Of a stretch of DNA of 64,000 nt, positions 48,466 to 60,124 are shown one piece after another. The position numbers and the translations under genes are program-made. How positions within the stretch are numbered: the stretch's first letter is position 1; every line of letters starts with the position of its first letter. The stretch covers positions 4,980,001-5,044,000 of the forward strand of contig CM072343.1 of the NCBI GenBank assembly GCA_036874045.1, written 5' to 3'. The stretch is from Cymodocea nodosa (taxonomy: Eukaryota > Streptophyta > Magnoliopsida > Alismatales > Cymodoceaceae). The notes beneath the pieces were generated by a model. That model worked only from the letters and a program-made list of their open reading frames with translations, did not search any database and had not been told where the DNA came from.

Positions 48466-50549
48466 TGTTGAGGTTTTTGTTGTCCCCAAAATAAGATCTT
48501 AAAACTCACAAAGGGACCAAAATGATAAAACATTAAACTCAAAACTCATTTTAAAATAACCGCAAGCGTACGGTGCAATTGTAATATACTCTGGTGAGTA
48601 CGGGTCGAATCCACAAGGATTTGGCTTTTACAAAATATTTCTAAGGTGCAAAAATAATAATAATTACAAGTGATTCAAAATTTATCAGAAATTCACTCAA
48701 TAGAGTATAAATTCCTCATTTCCATTCATAAAACACTAAATCACTATAGTATAGAATCTCAAAATTCAATCAGTTTCACACATGTCCTCCTCTTAGTATC
48801 TTAACGGTAAAATATAGTAAAAATATCATACTGAGTACTCATTGGATTAACTTTACAACCCCACTGATTTCGTTACAAAATATGAGATAGGCAAGTGTCA
48901 GCAATGCTTTTCTACAGGCGTGCAGACTGGCAACTAACATCCCTGAATTGCACACAGTTGCTAAAAATGGCATAAGATTTTAAATCTTCATGAAAGTCTG
49001 CAAAATCAACGTGCTTCGAAACTTAACTCGTTCCTCTAACAGAGAAAATTTACAGAGGTTGATTTCATGCTGTAGATAAAAAGAAATCGAGTTCGGAACA
49101 GAAGAAAAAATCAGGTGAAAAACGCCAAGATGCGCCAGATGCAACATCAACGAAATAAATTTGAAAACTTATACAAATCGATTGCAAAAATTCTAAAAAC
49201 TATACAGGATTAAATTAAACTTGAAGCTCTACAAAATAGAATAAAAAACTAAAGCATAGATCAGTGAGTTACGACCCAAACAAAATCGTCAAATTTACAG
49301 GATTCTATACCGACGATAAACAGCCACAAGTTAGATTTGTTAGCATACAAATATTCACATATGTATAAGATTCAACCCAAATTTGCTTTCATTCATTCAA
49401 AACAAATATAATATGCTACTGAAATTAAAGTTCTATGATTAAACTATAATGTAACATTACAAGTAAACTTGAAACTACCATTAACCTACTGAAATTACAA
49501 AGAACACAACTTTAAACAAGGAAATGAAAACCTAAAGAGCTAAACCAATACAACCCTTTTTACCTTGAAGTGCAAACTTGTTTTGGAGAAGAATGGTGCA
49601 TGAGATGTGCTCCTAGCCATCCTCCTAGCCAAGAAATTCGTGGCTGTCACCACATGAGTTCTCTTTCAGAAGTGGGAGGTCTTCAAACACCACCAAATAC
49701 TAAGAAACAAGTAGTCGTCCACCTCAAGTCCACAACCCTTGCCTTTCTTCTACTAGGAATGATCCATGGAAGAAGGGAGACAGTTGCACGGCTGGAAGTG
49801 TGCTCCAAACAGCACTGACAAGTTCTAGAAATGATGCCCTAGCCGTCCTCCTACTAGCAACCACCAAGAGAGGAGAAGAAGAGGTCGGCCAAACCTTGCA
49901 AACCTCCTCCTTGGAGCTTCACGAGAGGGGGGAGGACACCAACATCTACGAGGGCTTGAGGGAGGGGCTGGAGCTGACGACTCCAAGGGCTGGAAATGAG
50001 GAAGCTCGTCCAAGAGAGGGGAATTGTTGGCCTTGCCTCTCCTTTTATAGAGGCTCCAAGTGGTGGAACTTGATCTCCACCTTTGATCTTCAATCCAAGG
50101 GCCAAAGTTCATCCCAACTTATTTGCTTTATTCTTCTTATTTTTCAACCTACAAAACTCAAAAAAATACATCAAAACACTTAAGAAATAAGATAAGATAT
50201 ATTCCTAAACATGGATACTTCAAAAGTGGCAAAAATCATATTTTTCATTGAATTCCAAAAATACCCATGTACTTATTTAAATAATTAATCCTAAGTGCTA
50301 AAATAAAATTAATCTACTTAATAAAATGCAATTGTATTGCCACCAAGATGCAAATGTGTTTTCATGAAATGCAAAATAACAAATAGAGTCTCATTTATGC
50401 ATTACTTTCTTCATTTAAACCCATAACTACATTATTTGCCCAAAATGCATTATAACTTAAATCTTCATTAAGCACTTATGAGTATATGACTTTAAGCACA
50501 TAAAATGCATCAATAACTATATAAAATATGCATAAATTATGACTCTACA
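48466..50549 (-). mobile_element. Solo LTR of a second gypsy-like family
   Basis: 2084 bp, from TGTTGAGGTTTTTG to GACTCTACA, flanked by the 5-bp duplication ACTAG (48461-48465 and 50550-50554). The minus strand carries a TATA box (CTCTATAAAAGGAG, near 50041-50054) followed by a GC-richer transcribed part, so the LTR reads on the minus strand. It contains the core GTACGGGTCGAATCCACAAG (48599-48618). Open frames at 49570-50183 fall inside this LTR and are not host genes. Confidence 0.9.
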
Positions 50550-50718
50550 ACTAGTTATTTAACTTAGTATAATTTCAGATTCAATACAAACAAGTATTTA
50601 TATTAGTAAACTTTTTCTGTATTAATTGATGTACTTAATTTCCTTTCACAAGCAATAGTAATTGAGCAAATATGATTATTTTCATTCAGCACACATCATC
50701 AAAACAAAATACTCAACA

Positions 50719-52667
50719 ATCTCCCCCTTTTAATGATGACAAAACCATATTAAATCAATTATGAAATATATTTAACTCAACAAAGCACCTTCATTGGGTT
50801 AACTTTTAATTCAACAAACAAGTTTGTTGACTTAAGTTCACTTAAGCTTATTTTTATTGTTTGTGTAAAATTTCACCTCTTAGAAATAAAACTTCCAGAT
50901 GTCAATAATTACATAAGTATCATTTCTCCCCCTTTCATTATATAATTTAATAACCATATAATTTTCTTTCAGATTACATTATCATCTGTCAGATTACAAT
51001 AACCATATAAATATCATCTCCCTTTATAATATATGCAATTAAAATCATAATCATCTTCTTTTATAACATTTCTCCCCCTTTTTGTCATTAATAAAAAAAA
51101 AAGATTACACAGAATATATATATCAAGAGACATATTTACAACAACGCTTTTTGTAAACAATAAAAAGAATTGTAAACATTTACAGAAAAATGTATTGTTC
51201 AATGAATCAAACAATGAATACAAACATTACATTTTGTATTCAGATACAAGCAAACAAATAGTTATCTATTCCTCCTAAGTATATCACTTGTAGCATTACA
51301 TATTTTATCTTCTAGATGCCTAATATCATTTCTGATGTCGTTAAGCACATCATCTAGGTTAGGAGATAGTTGGGGTTGCTGTTCTGCTCAAACTGAATAA
51401 CTTGACTATTGTGGTTGAATCTGTTCTGTACATTCTGTTGGTTGTTGTTGAGGTTGATGCATGGCTTGGAATCATTGCAAATCTCTTACACTAAAAGCTC
51501 TCATGCCTTTAGTTTCAGAGGGCCAGTTGGATAAATTCAATTGGCTTGCAAGGAGTCTACATATAACATTACCAAAAAATAACTTTGAACTCATATGCTG
51601 TAGTTGATAAATGAAAACATCAAACCAATTGATTTGAATTCTATTCAGCAAACCATAAGTTGCATATAAATAGCTTCTACTGACTTCCATATTGTGTCTA
51701 ACTCTCTGAAATAAATTGGCATGCAATATATTTGCAATAAACCTTGCCTCTGCATTCAGATTTTCCATTAATCTCATTTCAGTATATACATTTGGAATTT
51801 TTGATAGCGAATGAATGTTCCATTCTAGTTGTCTAATCATGTCAAATCTGTTAGTTACAACAACACCTTCATTCTTCAATCCCAAAACTTCAAAAATTAA
51901 TTCAGGAGACAATATGAACTCTTATTGATTTATTTGAGTTTTCAGTATATTGTCATTCTTGACCAGATTGCTATAAAAAACTGCAATAAGCTCTTTGTAT
52001 TGCTTCCATTTCATTCCAACTAGCAAGAATTGAATGAGGCCTTGATACTCAAATAGATCTCTTATATCAATCATATTTTTGAATTTTATTGGTTGAGCAT
52101 GCAGAATTTGACATGTAATCAGATTATTGTATTTCTACACTACTTCCTCAGATCTAAAATAAATTGAATTACCTTGAATTTGTAATATTGTACACAAAGA
52201 AGGTGATACCTGAAGCCTTGATTCAAAGTTTAATTCATCTTCAAGAACTTCTTCTTCAAAATGAATGTCATGTTGTTCCTCTGTGAAAATATTTTCTTGA
52301 AGTTGCTCAAGTAAGCTTGATTCTTCAACTTTAACAGTGTAAGGAACATCTTCATTATGCTCAACATTCATTTGTTTAGTCTCTACAGAATGATCAGAGT
52401 TCAATTTTTCCACAAATTCTACAACCGGTGTATCTGTTTGTAATTGTTCATTTTGTTCAATAGATATTTCCATTGATACATGCTGTGAATTCTCAAACTC
52501 TACTTTTATAAATTCTAAAGAAGGCTAGTTGACATTTAGCTCTTCTGGAGTCTTAACTTCTTCAATATCTGCTACTCTAGACAATTCAGTCTGTGAACTA
52601 GTTACTGCCTCAACATTATCAATTATATCTGTAATAACTTGTTCAATGTCAGTTGCCTGATGCTCTG
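50719..52667 (-). pseudogene. Accessory region of the copia element (plant transposon-protein type)
   Basis: The minus-strand frame 51472-51912 (LIFEVLGLKNEGV, NRIQINWFDVFIYQLQHMSS) and the acidic frame 52135-52473 lie between the lost pol and the 3' LTR, where SIRE elements carry an env-like frame. The order (acidic leader, FEYQGLIQFLL-like segment near 52025-52060, GLKNEGV) is the same as in the gypsy accessory region at 13796-15565. Function unknown. Broken. Confidence 0.6.
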
Positions 52668-55600
52668 TGTTTGGATCTCTAGCACGACACCAGAAAACTT
52701 GATTGGTTACCCAGCAACGTGCCAGAAAAACTTGGATTTGTTAACTTTTGTTTTTACTTAGTTAATTTATCATTATGCCTATATCACTAAATTCCTTTTT
52801 AGAAGTAAACAAACAACCTTCCATACAAATTAGATATTAATTCCGATTTGTATTTTAACTGTAAGTGCACAGTGTCTATTGTATTAGTGTGCAAGTACAG
52901 GTCGATCCCATAGGGAATTGCTTAAGAATTGTGAACTGTTCTGTTTTTAATAATCAAATTTATATATTCAATAAGCTCTCTGTTGAGTTACAGTTAACTC
53001 AACGGACTAAGTTTGTTGAGTTATGGCTAACTCAACGGACTAACCTCGTGCACTTAAGTTAACTCCATGAGCCTGCCTTTCCTATTTAATACTGCTATTT
53101 ACAGAGAAATTTGACCAACCATTGGGTAGTTCCACAGATTGTAAATAACATCAATTAAGCTCTTTAATGTTAGTAAACACTGGATTTATCATTAGGCAAT
53201 ACTAACATTCAGATAATTCAAACAGTAACCATTAAAATCTTTAAGTCTATTGAACGAACCAATTTCAGTAAACTGTAAAACTAAAACAAACATAAAACAA
53301 TCACAACACTAACAAAGATAACATTAATCACGATACAAAACAAACAATACAATACCCAAATACATAATACAAACATAGATAAATTATTTTTGGTATTTTT
53401 GTTTTGATATGAGCATGAAAATGGGCGAAAGGTGAAATGTAAAGTAATCTCAGTCAACAGTAAATACTTCCGTCACTACATGCGACACGATTACACCATT
53501 GAAAATTAAACCACTTACAATTCTGTCTCCTCTCCTTATAGAATCGTGAGTCCAGAATTGCAAGATGATCTCCTCTTCAGCATACTGGCATCAACTCGAA
53601 GCCAAGGCTAGAAGCTTTACGATCTCTTGAGATATGAGTCGGCGCTTGGTGAAAATGGCTTCCCTTCCCACGACGCGATCACTCCTCACAGTGGTTGTCA
53701 GGCATTGTGTTTGGCTCAGAATCGACCCAACATCAGGAAAGTATTCTCACAGACCTCCGATGGTTGGTGATTATGGTGGTGGTGGTGATGGTTGGTGTGA
53801 TACTTCAGAGAATTGCCGACGTTGCCTGCAGAAAGCTCGGTGATCCTCCTCTGCACACACTGGCCACACCTCAGCCATAGCCATCGACCACACCCATCGA
53901 GCACACCCTTACTTCTTTTTCTTCTTTTCTTTTATATTTCTTCAATGGTAATTGCTTTTGCTTGAATGGTCAGTTGGATTTCCTTCATTCATATCAACGA
54001 CGATGATTTCTTCTCCCTTCGACAAGTGAATTCCTGCGTGATACATGCGATCGTGGTTTTTTTCTTTTAACTGTCCTATTTCTGCAACTGCTATAGTGGT
54101 ATATTAGAAAATAAATGGTCTGTGGAGTTACAGATAACTCAATGGACTTGCTTCATTGATTTAACTATAAAACACGTGCAATAAAGAAATAAGCCGCTAA
54201 CATAACGTGTTACCTTAGTGTTTATTCGTGTAACTCAACGCGTATAGTTATGCTAACTTAACGAGTTAAACATGTGCATCTCACATGATATACTAAAGTA
54301 TTTAAATTCAACACGTGCATAATTCTATCTTAACAAGTTCAAATATTTCGGACACTTACGAACTTAACTATCCGATGCTTAGATACATTTCAGATAGTTA
54401 TAGATAACCTTCTGAAAATCCACTTAAGTCATGCATTATAGTTTCGACATGTGTACTTCAGGAAATAATAAAATATTCTTTTAAAACATAACTATTAGGT
54501 AATTTAAACATAACTCTTCAGTACATGTTTAGTACATTAAACATAACTGTCCGAAATAATAGAAAATTCAGATACTTAAGAATTTCACAGCTTGCAATTT
54601 ATCGACAGTTCAGAAATGTACTAAATTAACATTAATTCTCTAGAATTATACAGATTCTTTCATTAAAGCATATAACAGTGCAATTATAACATAATGGCTT
54701 AATTCTCATATGATAAGCTAAATATTATGCAATTAACCATCATTTAACCGTTAATATTATGCACTTTTTCATTCTAAACACTCCCCCATAACTAAATTTT
54801 GCTAGTCCCTTGACAAACTAAGATCTAATTAATTGGTCTTTCTAAAAGTGCTAGAATTAACTCTTCTTCTTTTCTTCTGTTCTGCATAAGAACTTGTATT
54901 ATTATATAGATATTCTGTATGTTTCAGTAATTTGTTTTAACATTGTTTTCTCATCTTCAACCTGTAAATATACTTAGAATATATGCAAATTACATACAAA
55001 GTATATCATCATCACATAGGTGTTAATTATATTATTGTTTGTTCTTCTTTTCATCATTTGTCATCCTAAATTTTCCAATAAGATTTCTAGAAGAAATTTC
55101 AACAACATACGAATCAAAGTACAATCCAATTCAATATGATTAAGACAAGTAGAATAAAGAATTGTATCTCCATAAAACTTCAAAAGTCAATTCTAGATTC
55201 ATATTTTAGCAATTCTAGATAACAGAAAATATACTCGATTCATAAGATATCTGTATTTCACAAAACACTTGTATCTTTTCAGAACAGTATATGTATTTTT
55301 GTACTTTAAAAGTTAATTTGACAAGCTTGAATCATACAAGAGCTTTCTAATGTACCCATGTAACGAGCTTTCAGTCAACAATCCCAGATCTGATCAGGAT
55401 CTTAGGTTGCTAGATTTCAAGGGTCCTTTTTCAGGTCAACAATCCTTACATACCTATATGCTCAAGTACAAAAGGCTCGTGATCAAACAAGTCAATAAAC
55501 TCTCAAAGATTTTTTCCTTTTTTTTCTTTTTTTCTTTCCTTTTATTTCTTTCTCTTTTTTTTTTTCAAAACAAAAAAATTAATCACATATAGTATATGTA

Positions 55601-56678
55601 CGTATTTCATTAATACAGATGCAATAAAACACCAATCTCATATAGTCCTGCTTCTATCATTTACTGAAAATATGAATCCATAATAATAAGCTCATACTTT
55701 TTCTGTAGTTTAATAAGATCTACACATAAATCATTCTACAAGTTCAATCAGTCAAATTAAATGTATCTTTAATCATATGTGTTTCATTTAATCTAGAATT
55801 CACATCTCAACTCTTTGAGGACTTCAGATAATTTATTGATTGTTCATTAAGCACTCTGATTTCTTTTTAAAATCGTGAAACTGTTAAACTCATGAAATTT
55901 AGAAAAAACATAAGATACTATATCTAGATTTGCATAAATAGTAAATTCTATAGCATCTTATATAGCCTTCTAAGTATAACATTCAAGCAGTTACATTTTA
56001 TAAAAATTTTACAGTCTCAATTATCGGATAGTTACAGCAAGTTTATAAAAAAAAAATTTTCAATTTCCACAACACTTTGCAGTACCATTCTAATTCCTTT
56101 AATTAACAAACTTATATGGGTGTTACTTTAATTACCTCCCCCCATACCTACATTTTGCATTGTCCTCAATGTAAAAGATTTAACAATAAATACAGTAATT
56201 GTAGCAGGCATGAATATTGTTTCGTTGACTTAGCACCTAACTCAACGAATGAGTTTAAATCTAAATTCAAGATAAGTAATCAATTACATACCTTGTTTTG
56301 TTTGTATCTCCTTCTGCATATTCCGATTTTTGATTCTGAAAAACTTTTTATACACAGATAAAAGCAGAATATATAACAAAATAACATTTAACAGATATTG
56401 ATAAATTAGTGTCTTGTGTGGAACCCAGGCTCCTATGCCTTTGGTGGCTCACAAGCAAGCCAGTTGGTTTCCCAACACAGATACCAACAAACTAGATTGA
56501 TATTTTGTTTTTTTATAAAATAAACTAAAACTAAAATTTTTCTAAAAGTAAATGCAAAAAGCATACAACATTACAAGCACAAAATCACATCTTAAGAACA
56601 TGATTGAAAAGTAGAAACAAATGGAATAAACATGTTAGTCCAAGCAAACTTTTTAGGCATAATTCTTCTTGACAATAA
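52668..56678 (-). mobile_element. 3' part of an Athila-like gypsy element, minus strand
   Basis: 3' LTR 52668-54780 (edges TGTTTGGATC and TTCTAAACA), then the reverse-complement purine tract CTCCCCCATA and the 3' non-coding region up to the last ~90 bases of the F-box-type frame (56592-56678, copy 3). The block shared with copia is at 55350-55500 and the CCCCCCATACC motif at 56138-56148. The match stops at 56678, where an LTR sliver begins. Confidence 0.85.
53634..53843 (+). other. Antisense open frame inside gypsy LTR (copy 6)
   Basis: 69 codons; begins MSRRLVKMASLPTTRSLLT with HCVWLRIDPTSGK and HRPPMVGDYGGG. Antisense to the LTR. Function unknown. Confidence 0.35.
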
Positions 56679-56932
56679 TAACATTACTCATGATACAAAA
56701 CAAACAATACAACACATAAATGCTAACTATAAAAATTGATAATTAGTTTTTTTTTGTTTTTGTTTTGATATTTTTCCTAGAGATGAAGCGAAAGATGAAA
56801 TGCAAAATTCTCTATTGACAGTAATAACTTCTATCACTATATATAATGTAGTTACACCCTTGAAAACTTAATTACTTACAATCATGCCTCCTCGCCCTAT
56901 TGAATCGCGAACCGAGACTTGTAAGTTGATCT
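56679..56932 (-). repeat. Sliver of gypsy LTR
   Basis: It matches the middle of the Athila-like LTRs (for example 53305-53575) with more differences than the other copies, so it is an older remnant. It is cut by the LTR edge TGTTAGGACC at 56933. Confidence 0.65.
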
Positions 56933-59900
56933 TGTTAGGACCTAATGGCTTACTAGAGGGGGGGGGGTGAATGGTAATAAATTTGTTTCTTAAAGGTGAA
57001 TGATTAATTGACAATGTAAAATAGTAAGCACACAATAAAAGTAATGCACACAAGGTTTTTAGGTGGTTCACCACTAACGGCTAGTCCACCCTCAAGGGAT
57101 ACTTGGGCTTCACTAAACTTTCACAAACTTACAAACACTTGCTTTAAGGTCAAAGCAAGAACCAACCAATCAGATTGAGCTTTCTGGTCATAGCTCCAAC
57201 CAACCTTTCACTGAAGCTTTCAATTGGTGTACTTCAGTAAAAACACTTACTTGAGGAAATCAGTGTATATTGCATGGAGAGCTTCTAAGTTTGAATCTAT
57301 ATTTGCTGATGATGATTTGATCTTGAAGACTTTCTTCTGTTGAGCTTGGTGTATAGAATTGTATGAGTAAAAAGCTATTTGACCCCGTTGTCTGTTGCTT
57401 GTATATATAACATTATGTGTAATGAACATATTTACTTCCAATGGATGTATTCTACTGTACTTACGAAATTTGCAGAACCAAATATGGTAAGTTACTATTT
57501 AGGAAGGTGTTTCAAGATACTGTTCCAATTTCCTTTGACTTTTTGAAGGGTTATCTGTGTAACACTCCGAAGAATGCTTGTAACTTACCGAAGAGCCACT
57601 TAAGTCCTTTTGCCACGTAGGATTTCAAGTTGTACACATGAGGTGTCATAAGATCAGATACTTGTAACGCTTTTATGTGTTGTTAAATTAAATAGCAAAA
57701 GCGAAAATTTTACATTTATAACTGCAAGGACGCAGTGCCCATTGTAATAAGCATGTGCAAGTACAGGTCGAATCCACAAGGAGTTTGTCTTAAATAATTT
57801 TATTAAAATGATTACTCAATAAAATATCCACACCATTAAATCCAAAATTAAAACTCTAAGCATGTGAAATTAAGTTACAATTTACAAAAATACAACAAAG
57901 ATTTCAAAGATAGCATAAAACTTGTAGATTCCTAGAGTTAATAGCTAAAAAACTCAAGAAATTCATTATTTCACATCTTTGGAATCACAGAAATTAAGCA
58001 TGAATTCTAACTCTTCTTCCTTCCAACCTGGACATTGAAAAATCCATAGAAAATATTGGTTGGAATTTTCATTGAGTTATCTTTAAAATGAAAGTAATTT
58101 CCAGGACTAATTCACTATAGATTGCTACCAAAGTTGGATATACAAACATTGCGCAAAACGATTCTGAAAACTTTCCAAAAATGCATTGTCGGTGCAAAAA
58201 TCATAACTCAATCAAATCTTCATGAAACACCACAAAATTACTGCGCCTTGAAAGATAGCTCGTTGTTCTAATAAGGAAAATTTACAAAAAAACATTTCAA
58301 AATGCACAAGAGAAAGGCAACATGAAGGTGTCGATCACAATTTCTGTCACTTGACCAGTAAAACAGAGCAGATGCTACCTTCGAAAGAATAATCGAAAAA
58401 CCAAAGAAATACATTCTAAAAAATTCCAACAACTCTACATACGTATTGTACACTTAAATTAATTACAAAAAAAACTATAACACGACATATAACTTAGAGA
58501 AATCAAGTCGTACAACATATAACAAAATGGAACATGCATTGGAATTTACAGCAAATAGGATATACATGCATCCACAAGGGTTAAGAGTTAGTTTTATGCA
58601 CAACATTCACATATTCACATGAAGCAACTATATTCCATGAGATCTAATCTAAAACAACTATTTAAATTAAAGAAATAAACATTTAACAAAGATCCTAAAC
58701 GTGCATACATTTATAAATTTAAAATACCTAAATACTCATGCACATTTGATATGAAAATATGTTTACAAGTATAAGGATCTCTCCCTTCTCTTTTACCTTT
58801 AATTCATCCACTTCTCTTCAAGCACTTGATCTCTATTTGATGATGAACCACTTTGTCCGCTCCTCTACAAGGCTGTCACCACTTACAAATCACGTCCAAA
58901 GAGAACCGCCTATGTTTGCTTTGGAGAAAATGGGTTGCACGTCCTCAATCCACTTCCAAGATACATGGATTTGTTGGCTTTCCTCTTCAACTTTGATGCT
59001 TCCTAATTACCTCACCTTGAAGATCACGTCCCAAGCTCTTCCAATGTTGCACACGTGCCTCCAATACCACCAAATTCACTCGTAGAGATCCTTCCGTATG
59101 TCGGCTTGGAGTGGAGAAGAGGAGGTCATCTAAGATGAGGGGGAAGGTGCTTAAGCTCACCAATCTTGGAGGAAAACTCTTCCAAAATCTTGGATGGAGG
59201 AGGATGGACGAAAATTGGAGTTGGAGTTCTTGCCCTTGCATGGAGGAGAAAGAGGAGATGGATGTTTCCTTGGTCGGCCATACACTTTTCTCTTCTCTTG
59301 TCATTCATCTAAGGAAAGAATTCAAACTCCTTCCAATTTGTGACCTCCTATATTAAGTAAGTCTTGATGGTTGATTGATTGATATCTTCAAGAATTGGAA
59401 ATGTGTGATGGACGACCATGGGTTGTTGATTTCCCATGATTTAATCCAAGGGTCCACGTCCTCACCTATTTTCAACAACTCAAACATAACATTAAATGCA
59501 TATGCACATTACACATAAATTGCTACTCAATTATAAAGCAAAAATGAAATGTGCGTAATATATTGCTTGCTCAATTGAGGGTTATTTGATTTCATATCTT
59601 AATGATAATTCTTTTAAGACATACATGAAATCAATATAAAAATTACTTATATCTACACATGGGCTAATTGACTAGGTGTTAATTTAATAAAGGATAAATT
59701 TGTGCATTATTGACTATTTAACCAATAAAACATGCATAGTTCTAAAATATGATTTTCAAGTAATCTTTCATAAGAACATATATAATGATGACCTATAATC
59801 CTTAATATACATGAATTAACATATATAAAATGCATAAATTGATACTTTACAATACTTATAACTGTAACTCACCGAAATATTCTTAACTATCGGATAGTTA

Positions 59901-60124
59901 GCTACAGTAACTCTCCGATTTTCTTCTTCTAAGCTTCCGACTTCTTTCTTATTTCGACACGTGCATAATAGGATAACTTATGTTTTAGATAGTTAAATCT
60001 GTAACCTACCAAAACTTCTTGTTTTTTGGATAGTTACCTTTCTAACTCTCCGAAAAATCCCTTTAAGCTTCTATCTGGATTTCTGCACGTGAGAAATTCA
60101 ATGACTTAAATTTCGGATAGTTAG
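56933..60124 (-). repeat. Copia-type LTR remnant split by a solo LTR
   Basis: It begins TGTTAGGACCTAATGGCTTA followed by a long G run and TGAATGG. In the minus sense this is the CACCCCCCTCTAGT-type end typical of SIRE/copia LTRs. It resumes after the solo LTR at 59852, with TAACTCACCGAAAT and CGGATAGTTAG motifs up to the gypsy LTR at 60125. Its right edge was not resolved. Confidence 0.5.
57663..59851 (-). mobile_element. Solo LTR of a third gypsy-like family
   Basis: 2189 bp, beginning TGTAACGC and ending ACTTTACA (terminal inverted TGTAA/TTACA), with the 5-bp duplication ATACT at 57658-57662 and 59852-59856. It contains the core GTACAGGTCGAATCCACAAG (57761-57780) like the LTR at 48466. A GC-richer part at 58790-59330 contains open frames on both strands, none with a domain. 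Orientation is set by analogy with 48466-50549. Confidence 0.85.

Larger units (their letters stand above)
46918..52667 (-). mobile_element. SIRE-like copia 3' part, minus strand, split by a solo LTR
   Basis: 3' LTR in two pieces (46918-48465 and 50550-50718, about 1.7 kb together), then internal sequence up to 52667. The edge ACTCAACA/ATCTCCCCC at 50718-50719 is the reverse complement of a purine tract followed by TGTTGAGT. An AAAAAGGGGGAGAAATG motif (minus strand, near 51066-51085) marks the SIRE type. No pol domain remains; the piece ends where a gypsy LTR begins at 52668. Broken. Confidence 0.8.

Noticed and set aside
49570-50183. GC-richer open frames that look like host exons
   Set aside because: They lie inside a 2084-bp solo LTR with a perfect 5-bp target duplication and a TATA box; no domain is recognisable.
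57761-57780. tRNA-gene-like B box (GGTCGAATCC)
   Set aside because: One base short of the B box, and no A box or cloverleaf could be found upstream.
58759-59356. Open frames of 60-108 codons on both strands
   Set aside because: Inside the solo LTR 57663-59851; no domain, and both strands are open because of base composition.
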